Positions 15,896 through 22,942 are shown, counted from the stretch's first letter. The stretch: DNA of 33,610 bases from a bacterium (GCA_018812265.1 JAHJDG010000028.1:1-33610), one strand, 5' to 3'. Notes: a model not told the origin generated them from the letters alone. Program-made: numbers and translations.

Positions 15896-16217
15896 GGAGA
15901 GCGATGCCGACGAAGAGGGGAATCAGACCCCAAGCGTTCAGGTCGTCTTCGGGAGCAATGATGCCCCAGAGGACGATTCCCAGTCCAATGGCCGCCCAGA
16001 CGAGACCCGTTACATAGGGACGGCGCTTGCGGGCCTGCTCGGTATAGTCCATCGGCACAGGCAAGCCTTTTTCGAGCGCCAGCATTCGTTCGCGGTGCAA
16101 CATTTCATGGCGGATCCGTCGGCTGCGAAGCGCCGCCAGAACGATGATGATGGCAACGGCGAACGTTCCGACGATTGCGATGATCGGGATGAATAGTGCC
16201 AGAACGCCTTCCATCAT
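15789..16217 (-). CDS. Small DUF6249-like membrane protein
   Basis: 142 residues. One N-terminal membrane helix (about 5-29, ALFIPIIAIVGTFAVAIIIVLAAL) is followed by the basic motif RRIRHEMLHRERMLALEKGLPVP, which I associate with DUF6249-type proteins common in FCB and other Gram-negative bacteria. Two more helices follow at about 69-87 and 94-111, and a polar C-terminal tail. ATG at 16217 has GGAGTAGGC directly upstream; a second ATG follows immediately. Function is unknown. Its last 107 bases overlap, antiparallel, the end of nadB; both overlapping ends encode unconserved tails. It is divergent from the ECF sigma gene. Confidence 0.72.
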   Translation of the reverse strand: MMEGVLALFIPIIAIVGTFAVAIIIVLAALRSRRIRHEMLHRERMLALEKGLPVPMDYTEQARKRRPYVTGLVWAAIGLGIVLWGIIAPEDDLNAWGLIPLFVGIALLIGDHVALKRERRNDSDSGLYPPDPTSYRGPDSPS

Positions 16218-16370
16218 TGCCTACTCCTTCTATTCGTGGTTCCCAAGGAAGACTTGATCCATTGAAGCGACCCGGTCTCACAGGTCTTGGGGTCGCCTAT
16301 CCCGTAAGATTGCTCAAGTTTATGAAAGTTGCAAGGGAACGATATCCCTCCGGCCGGGTGAAACAAAGCG

Positions 16371-17000
16371 GTGGCCCATCACTCCAATAGGAGGCAGAGA
16401 GGTATTTCGGCAAGCAGCGACATCGAAACCCAGATAGATGAAGCGCAGCTTTTGCGCCGCCTCCGTCGAGGGGATGAAGGGGCCTTTGCCCAACTCGTAA
16501 GTCATTACCGGGCAATGGTTCTGAATCTTGCTGCACGCATGACGGGGAAGCCGGATGGAGCCGAGGACTTGGCGCAGGAGGTCTTTCTGCGGGTTTGGAA
16601 GGCTCTTCCCAAATTCCGCGGGGACTGCAAGCTGTCTACCTGGATATATCGAATAACCATTAACTTATGCATCGCAGAGGGAAAATCAGCCCGAGGGCGA
16701 GCGATGCACATGGCTCTCGATGATCCATGCCTCCTCTCGCAACCGGAAGTGCGAACCGGTAGTCCGAATGAGTATTCCGAGGAGGTTGTGCTGAAAGCCC
16801 GGCTGGGTCCGTTGATTGCGCAGATGCCCGATCATTATCGAACAGCTATCTCATTGTATTATTTGAAGGATTTGTCGTATCAGGAGATTGCCGACATCAT
16901 GAGTGTGCCCATGGGAACGGTGAAAAGCTACCTCTACCGAGGCAAAGCCTGGCTGCGTGACCGCCTCCTCGGCCGAGAGGGTGAGCGGGAGGGACTATAA
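16371..17000 (+). CDS. ECF-family RNA polymerase sigma factor
   Basis: 209 residues in the GTG frame. Sigma region 2 covers about 28-105 (LRRLRRGDEGAFAQLV, DLAQEVFLRVWKALPKF, STWIYRITINLC) and recognises the -10 element; region 4 covers about 145-200 (LIAQMPDHYRTAISLYYLKDLSYQEIADIMSVPMGTVKSYLYRGKAWLRD), a helix-turn-helix for the -35. No region 1 or 3, so group 4 (RpoE-like). Start is uncertain. GTG at 16371 has only a weak GGGTG; a strong AGGAGG at 16389-16394 is perfectly spaced for an in-frame ATT at 16404, which would remove 11 unconserved residues. The TAA overlaps the next ATG (TAATG), so the pair is coupled. Regulon not known. Confidence 0.92.
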   Translation: MAHHSNRRQRGISASSDIETQIDEAQLLRRLRRGDEGAFAQLVSHYRAMVLNLAARMTGKPDGAEDLAQEVFLRVWKALPKFRGDCKLSTWIYRITINLCIAEGKSARGRAMHMALDDPCLLSQPEVRTGSPNEYSEEVVLKARLGPLIAQMPDHYRTAISLYYLKDLSYQEIADIMSVPMGTVKSYLYRGKAWLRDRLLGREGEREGL

Positions 17001-17494
17001 TGAGACTCGAAGAGGCTTATCGCAAGCTGCCGGAGTTCATGGATGGCGGTTTGCCTGATGTAGAACGGCGCGAGATGGAGCGGCTTTTAGATCAGGAGCC
17101 GGCGCTGGCGCAAGCGTTTCACGTATCTCAACAGATTGACGATTGTTTGACCCGGCAGCCGTGGTTGGAGCCGTCACCGCTGTTTGTTCAGAAGGTTCTG
17201 GCCCATACGGAACTGGCCGGCTCTCGATTGTTGCCGCGGTGGGTGAGGATGTGGGAACCGACCAAGGTGGCGGTATCCTTTTTCACGCTGGGTTTGTTGC
17301 TGGCGATTAGCGGCAAGACCCTGTGGAAGATCACGGCGGAAGGACTGCGGCAGACCGGCACTTGGCTGGATACGCTAATTGGCGTGACCCTGTTTGCGGT
17401 GAATCCCCTGGTCGTCCTGGCGGTGATCGTTCCGATTCTGGTGGGTGGATGGGCGATTTGCGTAGTCAGTGGTCGCTGCCGCGCCATGTCATAG
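17000..17494 (+). CDS. Putative membrane anti-sigma factor
   Basis: 164 residues, translationally coupled to the sigma gene (TAATG). The N-terminal cytoplasmic part, EAYRKLPEFMDGGLPDVERREMERLLDQEP (residues 5-34), follows the anti-sigma pattern 'L..y.DG.L....r..ve.lL...P', yet the zinc-binding His-x3-Cys-x2-Cys of ZAS-type factors is absent: the only cysteines are at 49, 154 and 160. Membrane helices lie at about 88-106 and 134-156. By position and topology it should hold the sigma factor at the membrane until an envelope signal arrives. This is inferred from gene order and layout, not from a firm family match. Confidence 0.65.
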   Translation: MRLEEAYRKLPEFMDGGLPDVERREMERLLDQEPALAQAFHVSQQIDDCLTRQPWLEPSPLFVQKVLAHTELAGSRLLPRWVRMWEPTKVAVSFFTLGLLLAISGKTLWKITAEGLRQTGTWLDTLIGVTLFAVNPLVVLAVIVPILVGGWAICVVSGRCRAMS

Positions 17495-17523
17495 AGTTGG
17501 TTCTGGGGAGGGCTTTGCAGGAG

Positions 17524-17561
17524 CCGCGTCCGAGGGAAATCGGACGCGGTTTCTGTTGTTT
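17524..17561 (+). terminator. Rho-independent terminator after the sigma/anti-sigma operon
   Basis: CCGCGTCCGA (17524-17533), loop GGGAAA, TCGGACGCGG (17540-17549), a perfect 10-bp stem, followed by a T-rich run TTTCTGTTGTTT. It cleanly separates the sigma operon from the pilus locus. Confidence 0.9.
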
Positions 17562-17689
17562 CGGATGAGTGAAAAACTTATGCCTCTCATTGAAAGAGGG
17601 AGTTATTAGGCCGGAGAAATCGCGGGATGGATGTGACGCATGGTTTGCAGTGAATGCACGAAATGCATATTCACCGGAAGGAGGCGTGA

Positions 17690-17797
17690 ATGTTTTTGCT
17701 TACTTTATGTGTTGCGGAGGAGGGGGTTTTTACGGAACGGTTGTTGCTCTCAAGTAATCGAATAGACTCGCCAAGCACATACCAGCGAGACACTTAA
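17690..17797 (+). CDS. Possible small ORF (35 aa) upstream of the pilin
   Basis: ATG at 17690 lies 5 bases after a full AAGGAGG Shine-Dalgarno, the best ribosome site in the region. The frame encodes 35 residues, hydrophobic at first (MFLLTLCVAEEGVF) and polar later (NRIDSPSTYQRDT), ending at TAA inside the left arm of a palindrome. A hairpin sits directly upstream. An alternative overlapping frame from GTG 17686 gives MNVFAYFMCCGGGGF and ends at 17757, but the spacing to AAGGAGG is too short. It could be a leader peptide, a small membrane peptide or chance. No family recognised. Confidence 0.25.
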   Translation: MFLLTLCVAEEGVFTERLLLSSNRIDSPSTYQRDT

Positions 17798-17811
17798 GAC
17801 TTGATTAAGTG
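17791..17811. promoter_or_regulatory. Palindrome upstream of the pilin gene
   Basis: CACTTAA (17791-17797) and TTAAGTG (17805-17811) are a perfect 7-bp inverted repeat around the 7-base centre GACTTGA, one helical turn arm to arm (14 bp centre to centre). A second palindrome, CAAGTACTTG, lies at 17845-17854 and repeats the ACTT/AAGT theme. A candidate activator or repressor site. Confidence 0.45.
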
Positions 17812-17829
17812 GGAAATCAATTGTAACTT
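17801..17829 (+). promoter_or_regulatory. Weak candidate promoter of the pilin
   Basis: TTGATT (17801-17806), 17-base spacer, TAACTT (17824-17829). The match is only four and three of six, but position and spacing suit the pilin, and the -35 box overlaps the right arm of the palindrome at 17791-17811. I did not find a sigma-54 GG-N10-GC pair at TTTGGCAAG (17833-17842). Confidence 0.3.
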
Positions 17830-17915
17830 TTTGTTTGGCAAGTTCAAGTACTTGGGTGTGGGGGACGGCGAATAGAGGACTCGACCGTCCGAGACCGAAA
17901 GAAAAAGGAGAGACC

Positions 17916-18347
17916 ATGAATCGAAGAATTTCGCGCAGACGCGGCGAGAAGGGATTTACCCTCATCGAAATCCTCATCGTCGTGGTGATCGTGGCCATTT
18001 TGGCGGCGATTTCCGTGCCGATCTACGTCGAGTACGTGAAGAGTGCTCGGGCATCGGACGCCAAGACTACGATCAATGCCGTCTGGCAGGCGGCTCAGGT
18101 GTACTATCAGGACAAGGGCGACTGGCCGAACACCGTGGAAGACCTGGAGCAGGAGAAGTACCTGGAGATCGCGCAGTCCACGAAGTTGCAGTGGAACTTC
18201 AACATCGTCGGATCTCCGCCGGTCACCATTACCGCCACTTCGACCGAGCAAATGCGGGGCGGCGCCGGCCATTACGTGACCTACAACATTCAGGACGGCA
18301 CCTGGATCGGCTATGGTCTGCCGACCGATGAGGGCGAGGGTGGATAA
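17916..18347 (+). CDS. pilA: Type IV major pilin (prepilin)
   Basis: 143 residues from ATG 17916, with AAAGGAGAG in front. The frame extends upstream to 17835 but that would add an unlikely 27-residue tail to the leader. A basic leader (RRISRRRGEKG) ends in the prepilin peptidase site KG|FTLIE: cleavage after Gly13, N-methylated Phe14, and the conserved Glu18 (mature position 5). A hydrophobic helix ILIVVVIVAILAAISVPIYVEYVKSARASDAKTTINAV follows. The globular part is short (about 90 aa) and has no cysteine pair; GGAGHYVTYNIQDGTWIGYGLP near the end resembles short GspG-like or FCB pilins. It is the only prepilin of the locus with Glu5, hence the best major-subunit candidate. Confidence 0.88.
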   Translation: MNRRISRRRGEKGFTLIEILIVVVIVAILAAISVPIYVEYVKSARASDAKTTINAVWQAAQVYYQDKGDWPNTVEDLEQEKYLEIAQSTKLQWNFNIVGSPPVTITATSTEQMRGGAGHYVTYNIQDGTWIGYGLPTDEGEGG

Positions 18348-18428
18348 TCACTCTCCGGTAGCCGGTGGAGCGGTCCGCCGACGGGAAAACGAGCGAGCAC
18401 GAATCTTCAATGCAGTGAGGGCGTAGCC

Positions 18429-19511
18429 GTGGCCGAGGTCGCAATCGAGAAACAGATCAACATCTACGAACTTCTGAGGTTCACCGTGGATCAGGGAGCC
18501 TCGGACCTTCACCTTTCGACGGGATCCATTCCGATGATCCGCGTGCACGGGTACATGCGCAAGCTGGCCCTGCCGCGGTCGGACAACGAGACGATGTGGT
18601 CCATCGTCCGCACGGTGCTGAATCGCGATCAGCTTGATCGTTTCGAGGAGATGAAGGAGATTGACTTCTCGGCGAAGCTGGAGGACATCGCGCGGTTCCG
18701 TGTCAACGTGTTCCAGCAGATCAACGGGATGGGCGCGGTATTTCGGGTGATTCCGTCGGAGATCCGTTCCTTTGAGGAGCTCGGGCTGCCCGAAGTCATG
18801 CGAGACTTGTCGGAACGGGATCGCGGACTGGTGCTGCTCACCGGGCCGACCGGTTCCGGCAAGACGACGACGCTGGCGACCATGATTGACTGGATCAACG
18901 AGTACAAGCAGCTGCACATCGTCACGGTCGAGGATCCGGTCGAGTTCTTCCATGACTCGAAGAATTGCATGATGAACCAGCGAGAGCTCGGCGCCAATAC
19001 CCACTCTTTTGCCAATGCGCTGCGGGCCGCGCTTCGCGAGGACCCGGACGTGATTCTGGTCGGCGAAATGCGCGATTTGGAAACCATCTCGCTGGCGCTG
19101 ACGGCGGCCGAGACGGGTCACTTGGTATTGGCTACCCTGCACACGTCCAGCGCGGCCAAGACGATTGACCGTGTCATTGACATTTTTCCGGCGTCGCAGA
19201 AGACGCAGGTCCGTTCGATGCTGGCCGAATCGCTGGAGGCGGTGGTGGCACAGAAGCTGCTGCCGAAGAAGGATGGGGGCGGTCGCGTGGTGGCGTGCGA
19301 GGTGATGATTGCCACGACGGCGATTCGCAATCTCATCCGTGAGGACAAGATCTACCAGATTCCTTCCGTGATCCAAGCCGGCGGCAAGGCCGGCATGCAG
19401 AGTCTCGATCAGGACCTTCTGAGGCTGCTGCACAAAGGACAGATCAGTCGTGAAACGGCCGCACACGTGGCCGAGAATCCCAAGTTGTTTGAAGTCAATT
19501 TAACGGAGTAG
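18429..19511 (+). CDS. pilT: PilT, type IV pilus retraction ATPase
   Basis: 360 residues; hexameric cytoplasmic ATPase that depolymerises the pilus for twitching and DNA uptake. N-terminal PAS-like half: SDLHLSTGSIPMIRVHG (25-41). Walker A GPTGSGKTTT at 139-148 with Lys145; Asp box VTVEDPVEF; Walker B ALREDPDVILVGEMRD; His box TGHLVLATLHTSSAAKTIDRVID. The PilT-specific AIRNLIRE motif required for retraction is present at about residue 291-298 (TTAIRNLIREDKIYQ). Length fits PilT (about 345-370). GTG start with GAGGG about 8 bases upstream, 81 bases after the pilin stop. Confidence 0.96.
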   Translation: MAEVAIEKQINIYELLRFTVDQGASDLHLSTGSIPMIRVHGYMRKLALPRSDNETMWSIVRTVLNRDQLDRFEEMKEIDFSAKLEDIARFRVNVFQQINGMGAVFRVIPSEIRSFEELGLPEVMRDLSERDRGLVLLTGPTGSGKTTTLATMIDWINEYKQLHIVTVEDPVEFFHDSKNCMMNQRELGANTHSFANALRAALREDPDVILVGEMRDLETISLALTAAETGHLVLATLHTSSAAKTIDRVIDIFPASQKTQVRSMLAESLEAVVAQKLLPKKDGGGRVVACEVMIATTAIRNLIREDKIYQIPSVIQAGGKAGMQSLDQDLLRLLHKGQISRETAAHVAENPKLFEVNLTE

Positions 19512-19540
19512 TCAGCCGTTTGGACAGGAGGGAGGGACAA

Positions 19541-20038
19541 ATGAGGCTGAAGCGAACATGGCAGAGCGGCGCAGCCGATTTGATATCAGTGGCAGTCGGC
19601 ATGGCCATTCTGTCCATTGTAGTGGCGGGAACGTCGGCGGCCATGATCTATGGCCGGGACGCATTGCTTCGCGAGGAACACGCCAAGGCGGCCGCCTACC
19701 TGCTGCGCGGAGAGATGGAGAAATTCCAGGCCGGCTTGCAGGTGGTGGATGACGCGCGAAATGCGGATTACGGGCGGAGTTACTTGAACACCCTCGAGAC
19801 CTCGGCCCCCATCGCCATTGATACCAGAGCCGATCGGGGCGGCGACCATCAACAGGTGTTCGTAACGATTCGGCGCGAGAGGGTTCGATACGTGGACCCC
19901 CTCGTACAAGGGAGTGGCTACATCATCGAGGCCAAGGCCACCTGGACTGAACCGGACCTGGCAGGCAGTCGGCGAACCGGCGGATCCCAGCGGGAAATCA
20001 AGTTCAAGACCGCGACGGTCGTGAAGCAGGAGCTGTAG
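19541..20038 (+). CDS. Minor-pilin-like protein 1 (PilV-type, no Glu5)
   Basis: 165 residues from ATG 19541, with a strong GGAGGGAGGG upstream; the frame's earlier TTG (19520) is inside that site. A short basic leader (MRLKRTWQSGA) is followed by a hydrophobic helix ADLISVAVGMAILSIVVAGTSAAMIYG. Aligned with normal prepilins, cleavage would be after Ala11 (GA|ADLIS), so the -1 residue is Ala, not Gly, and position 5 is Ser, not Glu. The globular part has HQQVFVTIRRERVRYVDPLVQGSGYIIEAKATW, beta-strand like, as in PilV/GspI-type pseudopilins. First of three co-oriented minor pilin genes. Confidence 0.65.
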   Translation: MRLKRTWQSGAADLISVAVGMAILSIVVAGTSAAMIYGRDALLREEHAKAAAYLLRGEMEKFQAGLQVVDDARNADYGRSYLNTLETSAPIAIDTRADRGGDHQQVFVTIRRERVRYVDPLVQGSGYIIEAKATWTEPDLAGSRRTGGSQREIKFKTATVVKQEL

Positions 20039-20094
20039 CACAGGACGTCTCGGGTTCGAGCGGATCAGTCCCGAGAGAAAGGGAGGGACATTTC

Positions 20095-20898
20095 ATGAAG
20101 ACACGAGCGCCAACCGGCGCAAAGGAACTGCGAAGCGCGCGAGGCCGACGATGGCAGCGCGGCTTCACACTGGTCTCCACGGCCATCAACTTCACCGTTG
20201 CCGGGGTGGTATTGACGGGTGCATGGATCGCCTACAACAACATGCAGGTCCAATGGAAGGTGACCAACGCGGATCGGATGATGGATCAGTACGCCGCGTC
20301 GGCCATGCAGGAACTGACCAACGTCCTGAGTTGGGGCTGGGGGGGGGAAGGAATTCAAGGCGGCCGGAACACCCGCTGGAAGTTCTCGATCAATGATCTG
20401 GTCGAGGAACATGGACTCATGCAGCAGTGGCGATACCGTACGATCCCCGCACTGGGATATCGCTACATCGAGCTTACCTGCCAGCCACAGAAGGGTATTC
20501 TGTTCAACGGTGGTCAACCGAAATGGGTCCACGGGTATCTCTGGTCGGGATCCACTCCCAGATACCTGCAGAGCCGGGTCTTCGATTCACGGGACCGCAT
20601 GACGGTGGAAGGATTCGGGATAGACTACTACTTGTACCCGGAGTTTCCGGCGCAAAATTCGCGAGAAATCGGTGCCGCCCAGATCATGTTGAACCGGCGG
20701 ATGCTGGCGAAGGTCACGATCACCCTCCACTACACATACAACGCTCCCGAATTTTTCGGCAAGACCACAACTCTGTTCGGGTCGCGCTATGTGCGGGAGC
20801 GGAAGTATGAGACGACGGTGTGCATGCGCAACTGGTGGGTGGAGAACAACGAGTACTACGATCACGTGCTGGGACGTTCCGGCTACGGGAGCGGATAA
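20095..20898 (+). CDS. Minor-pilin-like protein 2 (PilW/PilJ-type, no Glu5)
   Basis: 267 residues; ATG with AAGGGAGGGAC upstream. A long basic leader of 23 residues ends QRG|FTLVS; Phe24 is the expected mature N-terminus and Ser28 takes the place of Glu5. The helix is TAINFTVAGVVLTGAWIAYNNMQVQW. The globular domain is rich in Tyr/Trp (LSWGWGGEGIQGG, LGYRYIELTCQPQKG, GIDYYLYPEFPAQ) with beta-strand spacing, close in size to PilW/GspJ-type minor pilins, and has two cysteines (TC at about 148 and VCMRNWW near 241). No family assigned with certainty; the layout next to a PilX-like gene supports a pilus tip role. Confidence 0.65.
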   Translation: MKTRAPTGAKELRSARGRRWQRGFTLVSTAINFTVAGVVLTGAWIAYNNMQVQWKVTNADRMMDQYAASAMQELTNVLSWGWGGEGIQGGRNTRWKFSINDLVEEHGLMQQWRYRTIPALGYRYIELTCQPQKGILFNGGQPKWVHGYLWSGSTPRYLQSRVFDSRDRMTVEGFGIDYYLYPEFPAQNSREIGAAQIMLNRRMLAKVTITLHYTYNAPEFFGKTTTLFGSRYVRERKYETTVCMRNWWVENNEYYDHVLGRSGYGSG

Positions 20899-20914
20899 CG
20901 AAAACAACGCCTGT

Positions 20915-20945
20915 GCCGGCCGCGGTGCGAATGGCCGCGGCCGGC
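20915..20945 (+). terminator. GC-rich hairpin after minor pilin 2
   Basis: GCCGGCCGCGG (20915-20925) and CCGCGGCCGGC (20935-20945) form a perfect 11-bp stem with a 9-base loop, 17 bases after the stop. No T-run follows, so it could be an mRNA 3'-end stabiliser or an attenuator between minor pilins 2 and 3 rather than a true terminator. The remaining 245 bases to 21190 hold nothing recognised. Confidence 0.4.
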
Positions 20946-21189
20946 CGGCGAAGAGATAGACGCGATCAGCATGAAAGAGGAGTGCGCCGCAGCCGGATAG
21001 GGGAACGGTGCAACTCGTAAGGTCCGACGGGAAGTGCGCGTCCGTGCGCAGCCCCGCCCGCAAGATTCCCATCACTCGATCCCTCGACCGATGATGCGGA
21101 TTTTCGGGAGTGGTTGCCGCAGCGCCCGGACGCGAAGTTCCAGGAGGGCTGAGTTGCCGAGTTCAATAAACCGGCGAAGGGAAGGCACA

Positions 21190-22683
21190 ATGAACGGCAT
21201 AATTGCTCATACACCCGCGCGACGACAGGGCGGGTTCATGCTGGCAACCGTGATGGTTCTGGTGACCGTGCTGCTGGCCACGGGGATCGCCTTCATGCGG
21301 TGGTCGGTGGACGAATCCACACAGTCCGCCGAATTGGTGGCTGCCACGCAGGCCTACTATTTAGGCCAGATGGGCATCGTCGAGAAGGGATTTGCCTGGC
21401 TGCGATCTATTCAGGCCTCGCAACTGCCGATTGGCGAGACCATATTGGAGGGGAAGCGAGTAGACGGGTACGGCTACTACGAGAACGTGAGCATTGTCTA
21501 CCTCCCCTCGCAGACGGGGGGCGATTTCTGGACGCAGAAACGCATCTTCCGCATCTCGGCGGTGGGAGTGGTGCGAATTCCGTTCTATACCGGCCGCCAG
21601 AGCGACTACAAGAATGTTCGACGAAAGGCCGTGTTGTACGTGGAAGTCCGGAATTTCGCCGACTACATGTATCTTTCCGATGAGGAAATGACGTGGTTTG
21701 GAGACCGGATCAAGTTCTGGCACGGAGATACGCTGGAAGGTCGCGTACACTCCAACAGCCAAATCGCCATCATGCAGGATCCGGTGTTCTACGATCAGGT
21801 GAGCACGACCGAGACGGATTTCTGGCGAGGGAGTGGCTACAATCCGCAGTTCCGGGGTCCCCCGCCGGTGTTCCGCGTCAAGGCGGTGGAGATTCCGCTG
21901 GTGGCGGAGAATTTGCGGGCCACCGCCGCCCAGCAGGGGCATTCCTACCCCGGGGGCAACATGACCTATTATGCCCGCTTTCAAGGTGCGACCTGCAAGA
22001 TGTGGAAATGGCCGACCGGTACTGAAATTGACTCCGCGGACAACTGGATTGTTACCCTCACGGAAAATACGTGCATTTTCGTGGATGCTCCATTATGGAT
22101 GCATGGGCAGGTCCAGGGGGCAGTGACGATCGGTTCCTCGGAGATCGTCCGGCTTATGGATGACATCCGCTACGTGGACGCCAATGCCCGTACGGGAATT
22201 ACGCCGTACTCCTCGACCAACATCATGGGGATCGTATCGGAACGGGACGTGAAGATCGCCAATACGGTAGTCAACGGCCGGGAGAATTCCAACGGTCTTG
22301 GCCTCAACCAGACGAACACGGCCTTCACGGATATCGTCATCACGGCGGCGATTGTGGCCTTGGGCTTCAGCTTCACATTCGAGAACCAGAACGATCCGGA
22401 CAGCGGCTACGTCAGCAGCACGATTCCCGATGACCGCGGGCAGATCTGGCTGTTCGGTTCGGTCACGCAGATGCGGCGCGGCTACGTTCATCGTTCGACC
22501 AACAGTTCCACCGGATATCTGAAGAAATACAAATATGACACGCGGCTTCTCACCAAGCGACCGCCGTGTTTCTTTGACGTAACGGATGAAGAAGGCCACG
22601 CGCTGTTCAACATCGTGCAGTGGGGTCAAGGGATGACGGACCAGGCCGACGACGCGCGCGGGAACATCGTTCGTTACAATTGA
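21190..22683 (+). CDS. Minor-pilin-like protein 3 (PilX/GspK-type with DUF4900-like domain, no Glu5)
   Basis: 497 residues from ATG 21190 (AAGGGAAGG upstream); the open frame begins at 21034 but those 52 residues are not pilin-like. Leader MNGIIAHTPARRQGG ends at GG|FMLAT, so Phe16 is the mature N-terminus and Thr20 replaces Glu5. The helix TVMVLVTVLLATGIAFMRW is followed by AATQAYYLGQMGIVEKGFAWL, the PilX/GspK pattern 'A..AAEAG...'. The body contains FWHGDTLEGRVHSNSQIAIMQDPVFYDQVS and NIMGIVSERDVKIAN...ITAAIVALGFSF, which I associate with DUF4900, a domain seen on pilus-like proteins of FCB candidate phyla. Likely a large tip adhesin. Confidence 0.72.
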   Translation: MNGIIAHTPARRQGGFMLATVMVLVTVLLATGIAFMRWSVDESTQSAELVAATQAYYLGQMGIVEKGFAWLRSIQASQLPIGETILEGKRVDGYGYYENVSIVYLPSQTGGDFWTQKRIFRISAVGVVRIPFYTGRQSDYKNVRRKAVLYVEVRNFADYMYLSDEEMTWFGDRIKFWHGDTLEGRVHSNSQIAIMQDPVFYDQVSTTETDFWRGSGYNPQFRGPPPVFRVKAVEIPLVAENLRATAAQQGHSYPGGNMTYYARFQGATCKMWKWPTGTEIDSADNWIVTLTENTCIFVDAPLWMHGQVQGAVTIGSSEIVRLMDDIRYVDANARTGITPYSSTNIMGIVSERDVKIANTVVNGRENSNGLGLNQTNTAFTDIVITAAIVALGFSFTFENQNDPDSGYVSSTIPDDRGQIWLFGSVTQMRRGYVHRSTNSSTGYLKKYKYDTRLLTKRPPCFFDVTDEEGHALFNIVQWGQGMTDQADDARGNIVRYN

Positions 22684-22942
22684 CAGCCGGATAAATGGGA
22701 AGCGGGCGGCGGCAAGAGTCGGCTTCCGTCCGTTTCCGGGAAAGCGAGGGGAGACTCGCGAGACTACCGGCTGTCCATGCGCGGATTTTTGCGGGGCAAG
22801 CCTGAACCGGATGCGGTTGGCCTGCCACCCTTTCCTCAGCATGACTTCGTGAGGCTATCCCCATCGGCTTTTCCTTCCCAGACTCAGCGGCCCAGCGCCG
22901 CGGAGTCTCGATTCGTGAATTCCCCGGCATAGAGGAGTAACT
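22682..22942 (+). ncRNA. Candidate structured leader RNA upstream of pilM
   Basis: The gap holds nested complementary segments. An outer 9-bp helix GACAGCCGG (22682-22690)/CCGGCTGTC (22767-22775) encloses GGAAGC (22698-22703)/GCTTCC (22722-22727), and GCGAG (22744-22748)/CTCGC (22755-22759) with loop GGGAGA, a multibranch shape. Outside it are a hairpin GGCA-A-GCC-TG-AACCG / CGGTT-GGC-C-TGCC at about 22796-22831 and GACTC-A-GCGGC/GCCGC-G-GAGTC at 22881-22907. The outer helix begins in the stop codon of the preceding gene. No known riboswitch or ribozyme class was recognised; covariation is untested. Confidence 0.35.

Larger units (their letters stand above)
17562..17915 (+). other. Long leader region upstream of the major pilin
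   Basis: 354 bases between the terminator and the pilin ATG, unusually long for this dense window. Contents by eye: CCTCT/AGAGG hairpin near 17583; a hairpin GTGAAT-GCA / TGC-AT-ATTCAC at about 17650-17674; just after it a strong AAGGAGG (17678-17684) serving a 35-codon frame; two palindromes (17791-17811 and 17845-17854); and a weak promoter. No riboswitch class was recognised. Confidence 0.5.

Noticed and set aside
17575-17665. Possible GEMM-type c-di-GMP riboswitch before the pilin (GAAA loop hairpin followed by GGGA...ACGC)
   Set aside because: The conserved GGCAAACC and CGCAAAGCC core is missing; only loose similarity.
17833-17855. Sigma-54 promoter (TTTGGCAAG...) for the pilin
   Set aside because: No GC dinucleotide at the required 10-base distance from GG.
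18348-19466. Long minus-strand frame opposite pilT (also 32261-33445 opposite pilB, 9777-10796, 8884-9762 and 25269-26288)
   Set aside because: All are shadows of well-supported plus-strand genes, rich in Arg/His/Gln and without domains.
22690-22780. Cobalamin or HDV-like RNA in the pilM leader
   Set aside because: Some phrases (GCGAG...GAGAC) recall the cobalamin 3' half, but the B12 box and other core elements are absent, and the HDV double-pseudoknot pairing is not found.
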